From the NCBI RefSeq assembly GCF_000213175.1, contig NW_009799099.1, forward strand, positions 3,191,599-3,255,598: DNA of 64,000 nucleotides. The letters run 5' to 3'. A program made the position numbers and the translations under genes. The notes below the pieces were generated by a model. The model did no database searches, was not told the DNA's origin, and saw nothing but the letters and a program-made list of their open reading frames with translations. Source of the DNA: Neurospora tetrasperma FGSC 2508. Its lineage: Eukaryota; Ascomycota; Sordariomycetes; Sordariales; Sordariaceae. Positions 11,484 to 24,350 of this stretch are shown here, piece by piece. The stretch's first letter is position 1. Each line of letters begins with the position of its first letter.

Positions 11484-13636
11484 GTCGCGCGAGGACACGA
11501 GACCGGGCGGGACAGTTGGTTCGGACTACCCAATGGGTTGCGAGTAAGGTGTCGGTAGACTGTCCTGTTCCAGAAGGGTTGGATTGTTCGGGCGGGTTGG
11601 CGATGGGTGTTGGGAGTCGCGGTAGGTTTGGGTCGGGTCGGTTGGACGGGAATGGAGATGTGGTTTGGATCGCAGAGTGCGAAGATGAGGTGAAGCGTGA
11701 AAAGTGTTGTAGGATTACTTGGATGGATGATGGACCCGTCGGATGGAAGGTTGGGACTCGGGAGCGAGCCGCTAAAACCAGCGAGCGTCCAGGCTGGTGG
11801 ACTGGGTTGACAGGGGTTAGGTTGTGACGCCAATTGGGACCCGGACTGGACTTAGGTTGGAAATAAGGTCGGACGGCCCGGCCGGTACAAGTAGGTATTT
11901 GTGTCTCCGTCTACTTGTAGAGAGGTAGGAATGCTAGGACCTAGGTGGACTCGAATGAACGGGCATAGGTGCGTAGAGTGTTGGGCGGCCCTGGGAAGGG
12001 AAGGGTGATGTCAACAACACAGCTGCTTTTCTGTTCATGACGTTGGAGGTTATCCTTTGTCTCGACCTTTTCGTATACTTGGTACATCTGTCACTCAAAA
12101 TCACCCAAGACTCACCCTGGCGATCCGCCGAGGTGCTCACGTCCTCTGCTGGGCACCCCTATAAAGCCAAATAATCATGGCTGATCCTCCAACCTTTTTC
12201 AGTTTAGCACTGCCCGCCAAGGAAGCAAGCAAGCAAGAGGGGTTCCATCTCCCTCAAGGTATCCGTCCGTGTTCTGTCTCCAATGTGTAAAGATAAAGAA
12301 TAATGTCCCCAGCCAAGGGCAGCCCCCTTGCCAGCTGTGATGACCCCTTTTCCCAGAACCCAACCGACGCTAGTATATCCCAGCTACCCGTATTGGCCTT
12401 AAAAACCATTGCTGTTGCACCGGATCGCTTGCTGTTGGTTTCCGTTGCCTTGACCAATGGAAAAAAAAGAGAAAGAAAGAAGGTCTGGTCCCTGAGATAT
12501 GGAAACAACAGCTCATCAGGGTTGAAATCAGGTCTCGTTGTAATGCTGAACGTACTTCCAGGGTTAGGGATATGTGACCTTCCCTCATGTTAGCCAACGG
12601 TGCCAGTATGGCTGCCTGTATGTACAATTCACTACTGGCTTGTTGATTTAGTAGTTTAGTCTCTTGACTACTTATTAAGGGTTAGACAGACGATTTTTTG
12701 GGCTCGTATCAGCCTTTCATGAAGAGAACGGGAACTGTCCCTGTTTGAAGCGATATGGGACAATAACAAGGGTTTAGGACGCCACAGGAGCCTCTTATAG
12801 GCGTCCTCTTAGGTTCTCTCTGTAATCCTCAAAGCCTTTGAGACTGGTCCTAGGAAATTAATCTTACAGCGTCCATCCGATAGAAATGAAGTCAGTAAGG
12901 CTTTGGCTTTTTTGTACCAGACTAACACACAAACCCGGGTTGGATTGTGTCTTAAGCCACCATTGAATCTGCAGATTATCGCAATAAAAACAAACCCAGA
13001 CTTCATATCTACCAGTATAACCGTGAATTTTCAAAGTACGGTGCGGTAGCCGTCGCGCCAACTACGGCCTCGCAGGACACGAATTGTGGTGCATCTACAT
13101 CATCACCAACGCTTCCACACCCGTAAGACCTGCCTTGCCCGCCTATCGCCCGATAAGTCGGCCCCACTCTCCAGCAATATCTAGGTACCACTTACACATA
13201 CACCAAGACACCGGCCAACATGTCAAATCGCCGATTCAAGATATTGCGGATTTCTGCTACGCTCTTGCATCCAACAATGATGACAATGCATGTCGAATCA
13301 CACGACTTGTAGCATTTGCAATCTATATATTCCTAGTCTATGCTCCCGTCGTCATCCCTCTGAAAGCACCAGCAACTTTTTCTTACCTCAGCTTCCCTGC
13401 TTGACGCCAACAATTACCGCTCCTATCCAACCCAGGGAGACCCAGCTCATACGGATGGGACGGAAGTTTCGACCAAAGTTACGTGGACAACATAAAACGA
13501 CGAGAACCTCATAACGCCTAAGCCCCGCATAACAACAACATCAAGCTTCTCATCGGCTAGGACAACTCAAGAAACTCATCAACTCGACACTCAACTTCAT
13601 TCCTCCAAGCAACAACCCTCACCCCCCACACTCGCC
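11484..13636. other. Divergent intergenic region between ArfGAP and cupin genes
   Basis: This region must hold the promoters of both flanking genes. A plus-strand frame at 12303-12593 (96 residues) begins with ATG but has no features I recognise. The 100-200 bases before the cupin start are CA-rich and pyrimidine-rich, as is common in fungal 5' untranslated leaders. Confidence 0.5.
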
Positions 13637-14425
13637 ATGGCCAGCTCCTCTTCCGCCTCCGGCTCCGGCTCCTACAACACCACGGACAACCTCCTCTTTC
13701 CCCCACCTCCGCCTTCCGTCATCACCGCCCCTCAAACCCTCCCCGACGCCTCTCTCGAGCCATCCTCAATCCAATCCATCATCGCCAGCCTCTCCCTTAC
13801 TGCCTTTGTCGAGGGCGGTTACATGGCCGAAACCGATCGGAACCCGCTCAAGATTCCCTCTCCTTTTCCTCTGTATCCTGCCACCACCTTTTCTTGTTCC
13901 GATCCTAACCAGGGTTCTTCAACGGATAATTTTGATCCAAGCTCCTACTACCGCCCCGGGTTTGACCCAAAGCTGAGGAATGCTTCAACAACCATTTACT
14001 ACCTCCTAACTGGAGCCAATGGTGGTGGTGGACAAGGTGGATCGCCAAAGGGATATCTACACCGGAACAGGGGACGGATCATTCACACGCTGCATCGCGG
14101 GAGTGGTAGGTACGTGATCTTGCACGCGGATGAAAAGCCGTGTAGGGTGGAGAGTTTTGTGGTGGGGAAGAATGTGGAAAAAGGAGAGAGGGTGCAGTGG
14201 ATTGTGGAGGGGGGGAAGTATAAGGGGACTTTTGTTTTGCCTCTAGAGGATGAGGACGAAGACAAAGGGGATGACGAGGAGATGATTTTCATTTCGGAGA
14301 CGACGGTGCCGGGATGGGAGGTCTTTGATCATGATTTTTTGGATCGGAAGGGGTTGGAGATGTTGATGGAGGGGGATGAGGAGAAGATTAGGCAGTTGGA
14401 GTGGCTGGTTAAGGAGGAGCAGTGA
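13637..14425 (+). CDS. DUF985 / cupin_5 family protein
   Basis: This single-exon gene encodes 262 residues. The central part has the signature of the DUF985 (cupin_5) family: an EGGYMAET segment near residue 60, a TTIYYLLTG strand near 118 and a PGWEVFDHDFL segment near 233, in the family order. These proteins form RmlC-like beta-barrels; their biochemical role is mostly unknown. The fungal copy carries a Ser/Pro-rich N-terminal extension of about 50 residues and an acidic insert (about residues 204-215). The ATG lies in a good context (CGCCATGGCC). The gene converges on the methyltransferase gene, with 212 bases between stop codons. Confidence 0.88.
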   Translation: MASSSSASGSGSYNTTDNLLFPPPPPSVITAPQTLPDASLEPSSIQSIIASLSLTAFVEGGYMAETDRNPLKIPSPFPLYPATTFSCSDPNQGSSTDNFDPSSYYRPGFDPKLRNASTTIYYLLTGANGGGGQGGSPKGYLHRNRGRIIHTLHRGSGRYVILHADEKPCRVESFVVGKNVEKGERVQWIVEGGKYKGTFVLPLEDEDEDKGDDEEMIFISETTVPGWEVFDHDFLDRKGLEMLMEGDEEKIRQLEWLVKEEQ

Positions 14426-14637
14426 GGAGTGCGGAGTGAGTTTTGGGCGAAGATGGGGAGAGTGTTGGGTGGGCAGACAGACTTTTGGATAATTGAAGTT
14501 GGAAGAGAGTCGTCTTTGTCTCAGAGTCACTCGTGTTGAATGAAGCCACGGGAATTGATGGATGGCAGCGGTTAACAAATCCGTTGTGAGACCCTTTCGT
14601 GCTTTCTTTCATCTTGGTGCTTTTTGATTTACCTACT

Positions 14638-16105
14638 TCATGAGATGACATCCGGTTTTCGGCCCCAGACGACATAGATCTTCATGTATGCATGGGCATT
14701 TCTGTCAAACATGGAGTTCCGCACGCCCACTAGGTCGACCTGTTGTTTCATGAACCCATATGTCAGTGACAAAGTGCTTCATTGACCTTGACACACTAAA
14801 TGGACAAGACGGGAAACTCACCTCAACCTGTTCTGTAGTCTTTCCACCGAAACGATGCAATAACCCAACACTTAGCCCACTCAGTCCGCCCGATAGATTC
14901 CTCTGCCATAGCATTCCGAGGTGTTTGAGCCGTGGCTCCTTGGCCCATCCACCCACGGGTAATTTCAACACTATCTGCTGCACGTCCACGAACCCAACCT
15001 CCTCCAGCCACCTCTTGATATCGTCACCAATGACCAGCTGTCGGTCCGCAGCCCTGGATGCATCGTCCATATCTCGAGCCCATTGGAGCAGCTTGTAGTC
15101 GTCTGTCATGCTGCCATCGTCGCAAACCGGGAGCGTGTTGAGCTCCTGGCACTCGAGCCACCCGCTTGGCTTTAGGTGGTCAAATGCCCGTTGGATGATC
15201 TGAGACTTCATATCTTTCCAGCAACCAAGGGTGTATCGGGTGTGGATGTAATCGAAGTGGTTGGGGGCATATATCCATTCTTCGGATCTGGTTGGGGCCG
15301 ATCAGTGTTAATGCTCGAGAAGAGTAATTGGACATTTGGTCAACAAGGTACTGACGAATCTTCCACAAAAAACCGGACATTTGGCGGGACGAGATCAGGT
15401 TGAACAGGTGAGAGGTCGGTCCCGATGATCTCAGCCTCGGGGAACTCATCGCCCATGTCGATGGCCCATGTGCCCGTACCCGTACCGATGTCCAACACCT
15501 TTCTTGGAGGATTTTTGCGGGAGAAGGGGGCAAAGTAGTTGCGACCCTCCATCAGCTCCTTAGCAATTTCATATTGATCATCTAGACGCTCAGTTTCGGT
15601 AGGATCATTGGGGTAGTGGTAAGCTATGAGAATGTTTTTTTTTTCAGGTCAGCAACTGTTTGGTGCGAGCTGTGCACTGGGTGAATTTGCAATGAAGTCC
15701 GAGAATCTCCACATTGAGATGCAAAACTTACACCCCGCGCGATAAGAATGGTACGTTCTCCCAAATTGTTCCTCGTACTTGGAGATGCTCTCTGAAAGAG
15801 AAACGGATTCACTTCAGTTGTAATGCGTTAGAGAGGATAACAGGTGAAAATTTGCTGATCACCCCAAGAGACAAGGTCTCATTCATGGGTAATGTAGGGG
15901 AGTGAGATGTACTATATGTCACGGCTAGAGCTAGAGAGATCGGACTGCATATAACGAGTGTCAGTTTATTTGTGTTTGAACCCCAGGAACGTTGGTCCGT
16001 CATGATACTAACGTCAACCTCAATTTTTGGTGAAGAGGAGTCTAGGTAAGTCTCAAAGGTGAATTGGAACCCGTTGCAACCACCGTTGCTCGGTAGGAAG
16101 GTCAT
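14638..16105 (-). CDS. LaeA-like SAM-dependent methyltransferase
   Basis: The product is a class I methyltransferase of the fungal LaeA/TAM-like group, 336 residues. I place six exons: 16105-16013, 15944-15923, 15791-15732, 15623-15356, 15287-14822 and 14739-14638; phases close throughout. The N-terminus has the Ser-rich lead-in followed by GRTYHSYRAG and YPNDPTE, the usual opening of the family. SAM motif I, VLDIGTGTG, is at about 103-111, followed by IIGTDLSP, then HTRYTLGCW and PSGWLECQE. The last exon ends in IYVVWGRKP, as in relatives. The first two exons (31 codons and 22 bases) are less certain than the rest. LaeA itself is a velvet-complex regulator, but genomes carry many paralogues of unknown substrate, and no biosynthetic cluster is visible here, so I do not call it laeA. 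Confidence 0.87.
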
Positions 16106-18546
16106 GGTTGTAGGTGGCTACAGGGTTTATAACAATGGATGGATGCTCGACACAACAAGGCTTCAAAGGAAGAGAACTGAAAGGGCAGAAGAAGAGGAGA
16201 AGAAGAAGGTAAGACAGAGTTTGCAGAAGCAGAGAAGAAAAGACATGTGTAAATATATGCCACCCCAAAGTCGAAAGGACAACTCTGGGCGGTACCGATT
16301 ACCTTAGGTGGGACACGGTAGTCGAAACTAGGAGGGGAAGCAAAGGTTCCGAGAAAGTTTGGGAAGCTCGAGGGCGTCCCAGCAATCTGGGTCAACCCTA
16401 TCGAAGGGACCAAGCACCGGGAAGCATCGATGTCCACCGCTTCTGAGGGTGTTGATGGAAGCGAGTCAAGTGTCCGGGGTGGGAATGGGGTGGAACGGAC
16501 CCAGCAGTCTGGTGCGTACAAAGGCACGGGAGGCACTTGGGGGGGGGCATGAAGGGGTACCATTCGACGTACTCGGCGTATCCAGTACCAATGGTACCAT
16601 TGAGCACGAAGCCCAATGAGGCATGAATCCGCGGGATGAAGCGTCTAGAACCATACAAGAGAAGTTCCCCACGGACTCTTCTCCAGGGTTATAGCCTTTT
16701 CAGGGCGCTAGACCCCTGGAATCGTAAACCCAAGAAAGAGGTGAGTGTTCGAGGGTGAAGATTGATACATGTGTTGCCTGGCCTCAATGCCATCCATAGT
16801 GTCCAGCGAAGGACAGAGATATATGAGATCAGTCCGAGACGAGAGTGAATATAGCGTCAACTGTCTAGGATGGCGCACATTAGAGATGGAGACGGTCCAA
16901 GAAGGGCCACCCAAGTTGTGTCGTCCATTCCGCATTGATGTCCTCTCCAGCTCATACCCACCGGGCAGCATATGCCGGCTGTATGGGAGAAGCATAACTG
17001 AAACACATCTGCAGCGGCATTGGTAGGCCTACGACGCATCTTTGTGGGTGGGATGGCTGCGACTTTGTCTGCAAGTCGTGGACAACGTGGTCTGAATAGT
17101 TCGAGAGGGTAGGTTGTCTCGCCGAGCGCAAGTTTTCGAACAGTCAGAGGCAATCCAGTCATCCACGGTGATACGGGAGCTTGGAAGATTGGACGCGCGC
17201 GTCTTCTGAACCTCTTGTGGTGTTTGAAGAGCAAATTAAACAATAACGACACTCGCGAGGGGAAGAAAAGTTGTAGCCGGCATGTCCTGAAATTGAGTGC
17301 GGAAAATGCCCCTGGGGACGGGACGGGGCGCTTAGGTGTACCTCTATCGCCGTTATCGATACGGCGGCGCAGGCCAGACAGACACCCTGTCCAATGGAAG
17401 GAACCTCAATGCACATTTCCATTCGCTTGTCCCCTCATCTTCCCCTCCTACCTTGTGAAATGATCATTATCTTCCGCAGTCATTTTGGCCCTTTACGCAT
17501 TTTACAATACATATGTCCCGATCTATACTGATTCGCAAGGGCACAAAGACGTCGGCTCACACAGATATCATCAGAGCCACCTCGAGAGATGATGATTTTG
17601 GTAAATAAGACGCCTGGCAAGCCAAGAACTAACGCATGTGAATGCTGACCATGAGGAATCGCTCATCTCAAAGCACCGCAAATTAGTGAAAGAACCCATC
17701 GGTGCATTACCTGGAAGCGGAAAGATCAGGTACAGTACCTAACTATCTACATCGTAGGATCCAAATCCCGGACCACCGCTGCATTTTCGTTGGCTCATCC
17801 CCGAAGACAAGGGCCGTTGTTGTTGATCACTCTGGTGGGCAATGGTGGCTCCAACTGGACCCCGACTTTCAATTTTCCACGAACCCGGTCCAGCCTCGGG
17901 TTCCCATGTGATAGTGGGTAAACGCCCTACTGGGGAGGAAATATGTCTCCTATCCTCGCCTGGATACACATACAGTAGTGTAGACAAAAAGGTGGTTAAA
18001 GAGCACCCTACCCGACCCAATACTGCGGCACTAGCACCAGTGACGCGAAAAGCGGAAACCTTTTGTATCCAGGAAGTGTTCGGGTATACCAACTGGCAAT
18101 GCACGCCCAAAAGACTCGTACATATAGTTTGAGTTGCCTCTACTTAGACTCACTATTGGTGAAACCGTGAAATCGATCGAACCAGTCTCAACCCTCTCAA
18201 GTGTATTGATGACCGCTAAAAGAAATATATGGTAAAGAAGGCGGGGACCACTGATTTGATCACTTGTTCACAGGGCGAAGGTAAGAAAAGTAGGTACCTA
18301 GCAGGTATCGTCGTGCTCGCAAGCGGTGACTCAGCGTCGGATTCCATCAAGTCCCTTTGAAAGCCAAGTATACCTTACAGTATCGGTAGCGTTCAAAATT
18401 CGTCAGCACCATCAAGTCAACATAAAAGTAGAGACATCGATGCCATTCATGCACGCCATTGCGCCGATAAGCTTGTGCTAAACTTGATTCAAAACCAATC
18501 ATCAAACCGGAACGAGCCAGCCCATCACCAGAAAATCAAATCGATC
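16106..18546. other. Divergent intergenic region
   Basis: No gene is supported in these 2.4 kb. Frames such as 16102-16563 and 16857-17252 on the minus strand have irregular codon use and no domains. The sequence includes promoters of the methyltransferase (left) and the decarboxylase (right). Confidence 0.5.
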
Positions 18547-20397
18547 ATGGCAAGCACACCTCTACCGGATCACATACAACCCACCTTCGTGGACGAGATC
18601 CTCAAGCCAATAGAAAGCAGGATTTCCGAACTCCTCGACGAGTTCTGTCCCGTCAATCAGGGAACCGAGAGGCTGAACGACGTCAAGAAGCTGGTGGTCA
18701 GCTACACAGTTCTCCAAATCCTCACGCAAACCTTCGACCCCAACCTCTATGTCACGCCTCGCCCGGAAGACCTGGCTCACGCCGAAGCCTGGGTAGAAAA
18801 CTACTGCCGCGATTCGTCCATCTACTCTGGCGGCGAGCCACCACAGAACCCGGGCTTCGCCGGCGACGGCAAGGAGTTCTACTCGACACTTACGCACATC
18901 TTGGCTGATATCGTGCCCGCTCTCAACTCGCAGGCGCTTTCCTCGCGCTACTACGGATTCGTGACAGGGGGTGTCCATCCCGTGGCGCAGGCTGCCGATA
19001 ATGTGGTTACGGCACTGGATCAGAATGTCCAGGTTCACATGCCTTCGACTCATTCCATAAGCACCGTTGTGGAGCATCACGCTCTTTCGATGCTCCGCTC
19101 GCTCTTGGATTTGGATGGGTTCCATGGTAAGACTTTCACGACTGGAGCAACGGCAAGCAATATCATGGGCCTTGCATGCGGTCGGGAGGCGGTCATCTCG
19201 GCAAGGCTGCCCGACTACGCAAAAAATACCGGAGGGGTAGGCGAGTTGGGGCTCTTGGCTGCGTGTATGGCGGCGGGCGTAAAGGAAGTACAGGTCTTGA
19301 CGAGCAAGGGCCACTCATCCCTTTACAAGGCGGCGAGTGTCGTGGGGTTGGGGAGAGCGGCGGTTAGGGATTTGGGGCTCGCGGATGCCCCTTGGTTATT
19401 GGACTTGAAAGCCGTGGAGCGGGAATTGAAGCGCGAGGATGTGGCGAACATTATCGTGGTGAGCGCCGGAGAGGTAAACACCGGGCATTTTGGGACGACT
19501 GGCGAAACCATGAAAGAGCTGAGGCAGTTGGCCGATCGATACAAGGCGTGGATCCACGTTGATGGAGGTGAGTTACTGCTAAGCACCCCCTCAGTTGAAG
19601 GCTGCCCTACAAGGACGGATAGGGTGAGAGTGATGCTGACGGCGGTGGTAATGTGTAAAAGCCTTCGGCATATTTGCTCGCGCCCTTCCCAAGACTGAGA
19701 GGTTCGCCAAACTGTTTGAGAGGACTGCTGGCTTGGAGTTGGCGGACAGTATAGCTGCTGATGGTCACAAGTTGCTAAACGTGGTAAGTCTTCGTCGATC
19801 ACCTTCTCGAGAGTTCTCAACCTTCCAGGGATCTTTACCCAACCCATGTCTAACATCGAGTCTTGATAGCCCTATGATAACGGCATCTTCTTCTGCAGCA
19901 GTCCGGAAGTTATGAGCCATGTCTTCCAAAACCCTAACGCGGCATACCTAGCGCCAGTAGCATTAACGTCAAGATCTGGTACCACCACCGACATTCAAAG
20001 CCCCTTACACGTAGGCCTTGAAAACTCGCGACGGTTCCGTGCCCTTCCTGTATATGCTCTACTCGTGCATCTCGGCCGCGACAACATGGGCGAAATGCTG
20101 GCCAGGATGGTCGACCTAGCGCGAAGAATTGCCGCCTTCATCCGGGACTCGGACAAGTACGATTTGCTGCCCGATGAAACAGCTGATATCGAATGCACGC
20201 ACATCATCGTCTTGTTCAAGGCAAAGAATCCCGACCTTAATGAGGCCTTGGTAGGGAAAATCAATGAGACAAGGAGGATGTATGTGAGTCCAACAAAGTG
20301 GAATGGCGAGAATGCGGTACGGATTGCTGTAGGAAGTTGGAGGGTTGATGTTGAAGAAGATCTGGCGGCTGTGCAGTTAGTATTGAACTCGCTATAG
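18547..20397 (+). CDS. PLP-dependent group II amino-acid decarboxylase
   Basis: This enzyme removes the carboxyl group from an amino acid, probably aromatic, using pyridoxal phosphate. Three exons (18547-19567, 19662-19783, 19870-20397) encode 556 residues. Visible signatures are SRYYGFVTGG near residue 139 (substrate-side loop), TTGATASN near 200, HVDGAFG at the first junction with the cofactor-binding Asp and stacking Ala, and DGHKLLNV, in which Lys forms the Schiff base. GLENSRRFRALPVYA in the third exon is typical of the tyrosine/DOPA decarboxylase-like fungal proteins. The first ATG in a good frame is at 18547. Substrate cannot be told from sequence alone; aromatic amino acids, glutamate or a related compound remain open. 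Confidence 0.92.
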
Positions 20398-21124
20398 CAA
20401 TCTCTTCCATCTGTTGTGAACCTTGGTCAATGCGTCGAAATATCCCTCTAAGCAAAAAGGTCCGCGGTTGAGCAGCGTCATAACGGGCAGGTTTGCAAAC
20501 CTAGTCACTTGACCCTGCTGCTAAAACCGAAGAAAAAAAGAAAAAAGAACAACTATTGGAACGCGAATATTGGACAGCACGAACTATTTACTTTGTTGAG
20601 TAGCTCTTGTCCTTTGACGAAGCCCCGACTTTTCCGGGGGTTCTCTCTGATCTGCCCCCCGCCCTGGGCCCTGTCTCCGGGGAAACTGTGGAACAGTGGA
20701 AGCTCTGAAAGCTCTGATATGCGCCAATTGAAGCTTTTTACCGACGAGATCTTGATATATGCATATCCAGCAGCTACTCGTGGGAGCTAGCGAGGCGTGA
20801 CGCAGGGGTTGGCAAAAGACGGGAAGGTCGAGGCCACATTGCAGACTGGTTGCCAACACTTTTTTCCCGTTCGTCAGAGTCGCGTCTTGGCAGCCAAGAG
20901 GACCCGCACTTTCGTCCCCCCGCCGCCTCAGGTCGTCCCCAGTCCGCTGGAGCTTAGGTCGCTCCCTGGCTGGGTCCAGTGTTCGCCGCCTTTGGGACAC
21001 CTCACGCTTCTAGAATAGATATTTGGCCTTGAATTCCACTTCCCTTCTGCTTCCTCCTTTCTTCGCTTCGTCAAACCCATTTCCTATCTCCTTGCTTCCC
21101 CGGTTCCCCCCAACGTCAGTCATC
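20398..21124. other. Intergenic region between decarboxylase and Irc22-like gene
   Basis: About 730 bases with no coding signal. The last 100 bases before the next ATG are pyrimidine-rich, fitting a promoter and 5' leader. Confidence 0.5.
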
Positions 21125-22152
21125 ATGGTCAACTTCAGGTGGTGCTCTCTCGCCCTGCTCGCTCTCCGCGCCGTCTCTGTCTTCGCACAAGAAGAGGTGA
21201 GCTCAGGTCCCTTCCCAGTTGTGTTCTCGTTGGGAACAGCTACCTCTCGCTAGCTACTCAGCTAGGTAGTCATGACCGCATCACAGCTTCTCCCCGCTTC
21301 CCTGTCATTTCACCTGCTAACCACCAGAGCTTCCTATAGACCATCGGCGATGATTCGACCGCGGCTCCCGTCTCACAGCCCGAGCTGAAGGCCGATATCG
21401 AGACTACCTTCCCCGATGCCGACATCTTTGGCGTCAAACTCGTAAACGGCAAGGTCACCAAGGCCCTCATCGATATCACCAACCAGGAGGATGGCCCTAT
21501 CCAGGTCGCCTTCGTTGGCGGTGCCCTCAAGACCACTCGCCCCCTGCCCGAGGACGCGCCTGTCTACGCCCAGATTGTGCGCAACTTAACCGCCACTCGG
21601 TTCCAGATCGAGATTCCGGCTGGCGAGAAGCAGACTCTCCCTTACAACTTTGTCTTGGATATGATGCCCCAGGATGTCGTTGTCGAGCTTCTTGCCGTCG
21701 TCACCAACCCCGCCGGCGAGGTTTTTGAGATCCAGCTGCACAACGGCACCGCCAGCATTGTTGAGGCCCCCACCAGCATCTTCGACCCCCAGATGTGAGT
21801 GTTCTTAGGCCCTGAACTACAGAAATGACGAACATTGATACTGACCTACTTCTTCCGTAGCATTTTCCTCTACCTCTTCTTGACCGGTGTCTTCGGCGCT
21901 ACCCTCTACTTCGTCTACAAGACCTGGATCGAGGCTCTCTTCCCCCAGGCTGTTAAGAAGACCAAGGCCCCTAAGGTCAAGAAGGTCGAAGTTTCCGAGC
22001 CCTTGTCTGGTTCCGAGTCGGCCGGTGCCACCTCTGGCGGCGAGAAGAACTTTGACGAGAGCTGGATTCCCTCGCACCATCTCAACCGCCCCGTTGCCCG
22101 CCGCGTCAAGAGCGGTGCCAGCGCCAAGGCCAAGAAAGGTGGTGATCAATGA
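21125..22152 (+). CDS. Irc22 / TRAP-alpha-like ER membrane protein
   Basis: The product is the fungal relative of the translocon-associated protein alpha subunit, an ER membrane protein next to the Sec61 channel. Three exons (21125-21196, 21340-21794, 21861-22152) give 272 residues. Residues 1-21 are a signal peptide ending at AVSVFA-Q. A luminal beta-sandwich domain follows, with typical [16 protein letters not shown] and [16 protein letters not shown] segments and a possible N-glycosylation site in RNLTAT. One membrane span ([18 protein letters not shown]) lies near 178-195, and the tail is short, basic and cytosolic. It lacks the long acidic N-terminal stretch of animal TRAP-alpha. The exact cellular function of the fungal protein is not well known. 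Confidence 0.92.
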
Positions 22153-23426
22153 ACGGGGGGACTGCAACAACCTTCTTTGCAGTTTTCGCGTAAACACACC
22201 TTCTTATAGACATCTAATCACATTGGATCGATCCTGTTCTCTTTATGTCTTTATATACCGGGAGCTGGTGGTTATGTAAACCGCCAGCAGGCAGCTCCCT
22301 TCCTGCCAAAATTTTGTAAGATTGGTCTACCTAGTGCTGGGCTCAACATTTCGACGGGACACAGGAAGCTGGTGATACGATGAGAAATGGGATCTTGCGA
22401 GCCGAAATTCTTCTGAAGTTGAAAACAGCGAAGCACTGCAAGCAGTACACCAGCTCAGTCATAACGGAGTCAAGGGGAAAACGCAGAGATTTGTACCATA
22501 TAACGACGATGAGATATGAAATGGCTATTTATTAGGTATACATGGGCCGACTGATGTGATTACGACACCGGAGGTACAACCAATTATGATGATCTCATCG
22601 CGCATGTTCGAAGGCAGAAACAGGAGGAGCGAAGACAAAGTGAAGGCGAAAGGAAGGAACAACGTTGTGTATTGGAAAAATATGAGAAAGTACGAGACAG
22701 GTTCATGTCTCGGGGAAGAACCGGACCCATGCAAAGACACCAAGCGCTGAGATGCAATTTGATGGATATAACCGCTGTGCTTTCAAACAAATGTTAAGAC
22801 TATACAAAAGCCTGATTAGGCGAAGATCATGGCATGCAATCGCTCTCGTGCTCGCAACGAATAATATGACATGGGTGTTCATCTTCGAATTACCCCAGAA
22901 CGGGGACCAAGGTTCCCGGTTCCAACCTGCCCGGAAAGGGGTTGTTGTTGAGGGGACGGGACAAGGAAGGGACGCGCCCATGAGGAAGGGTCCAGGCCAG
23001 GTCGCGTCAAGTGACAGCACACGCTTTTGGCTGGGCCAGCCCGCTCCTGCTCCTGCGGCACCACCTGGACCCCGTCCAAAATAAATCAAAACAAAAATCA
23101 TTTCTTTTTCCTATACCCAAAAAACCACCCAGCCTTCCTTCTCCTCCATCAGAACTTGACGAATACACCCCAGATTCGTTGCAACCGGATCGTGGCCATT
23201 TTTGCCGATTTTTTTTGTTTTCGGTAAGTGCGCGTGCTGCTTTTCGCATTTGCACCTTATTTTCCTCATCCACGACCTCCCCCCTGCCCAGTCGGCAGGT
23301 TTATTTTCATTTGCTTTGCTGACGCTCCTTTCACGTTGCATCACCCAAAACTAACTGTTTGAAGAGGAAACAGCAAGAAGAACTTTCGAGTAGATCGCAA
23401 TTGCATCCATATCTACTTCAATTAAT
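22153..23426. other. Intergenic region between Irc22-like and AT-hook genes
   Basis: No gene is supported. The 350 bases before the AT-hook gene are pyrimidine-rich and probably hold its promoter and leader; a possible leader intron cannot be excluded. Confidence 0.5.
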
Positions 23427-24350
23427 ATGGCGCCCACCAAGCCCCAATCTGAGGAGCAGCCCGTCAAGCGCGGCCGCGGCCGTCCCCCCAAGGACCCGTC
23501 TGAGAGGAAGACCGTACCCAAGCCTTCTGGTCGCCCCCGGGGTAGGCCCAAGGGCAGCGGTGGTGTGAAGAAGGCCCCTCAGAAGACTGCTGCCAGCACC
23601 GTCTCTCGCCGCGGACGTCCTCCCAAGTCTGCGGCCACCCCCGTTGCCGCCAAGAAGGCTGCTGCGCCTAAGGCCACCCCCTCTTCCACGGGCAGAGGCC
23701 GTGGTCGTCCTCGCAAGTCCGATGTCAGCGAGGCTGCCACTCCTAGCTCCAAGAAGGCTACTCCCAAGAAGGGCGGACCTGGCAGACGTGGCCGCCCCCC
23801 CAAGGCTGCGACCGAGCAGTCTGCTGAGGAGGAAGATGGCGAGGAGGCTGTCGCCAACGAGGAGGATGCGGATGAGGCCGACAAGGTTGCCTCTGATGCT
23901 GCCTCCGACGTCGACGAGGCCGCAAGTGAGTAAAAGTAGCCACTTTTCGGCTCTCAATCTGAACTCTTATCACGGTTTCCGGCGAGTCTTCATCTTTCCC
24001 ATTCGCGCTGCGCTGTGTCATTCTTGTTTTCTTTAGATACCAAGACCAAAATACCTATCCTTTTTTCATATTTCTTTCACTCCTATATCTCATGTCTCCA
24101 TAGGGTCATGCCGTGCCATGCCCTTCTCCTCATACTTTACCGAAAACCCAGAGTGCTAGCGAGCGAATGCCTCTCTGACTTTTCCGACTTCATTTCAGGC
24201 GACGAGAACAACAACTTCAAGGATGCGTTTGGTGACGTAGATATGACCTTGAATGGCTTGGACCCTAGTGACATCGAAGCAACTGGTGAAGAGGTTCGTA
24301 TGAGCACTAGCAACCCACAAGGCAGCTTTTCACTCAATGGCATCCTGTAA
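23427..24350 (+). CDS. AT-hook DNA-binding protein (HMGA-like)
   Basis: This is a small basic nuclear protein that should bind the minor groove of AT-rich DNA. Five AT-hook cores are visible in the first 130 residues: RGRGRPPK, GRPRGRPKG, RRGRPPK, GRGRGRPRK and RRGRPPK. Between them are Lys/Ala/Pro-rich linkers like histone H1 tails, followed by an acidic stretch. Reading straight on gives 168 residues, with a stop at 23931-23933. That stop lies inside a consensus donor (GTGAGT at 23926), and splicing to an acceptor at 24198 adds the exon starting SDENNNFKDAFGDVD, giving about 215 residues with a stop at 24348-24350. Further splicing after 24290 is possible because a strong branch site (TGACTAAC) lies near 24376. 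The C-terminus is therefore uncertain, while the AT-hook part is not. Confidence 0.85.

Noticed and set aside
18562-19314. 250-codon minus-strand frame
   Set aside because: Antisense to the PLP decarboxylase, whose motifs fix the plus strand.
14638-20397. A secondary-metabolite cluster built on the LaeA-like methyltransferase and the decarboxylase
   Set aside because: No polyketide synthase, peptide synthetase, terpene cyclase or pathway regulator lies nearby, and the two genes are 2.4 kb apart with independent promoters. LaeA-like methyltransferases are common outside clusters.
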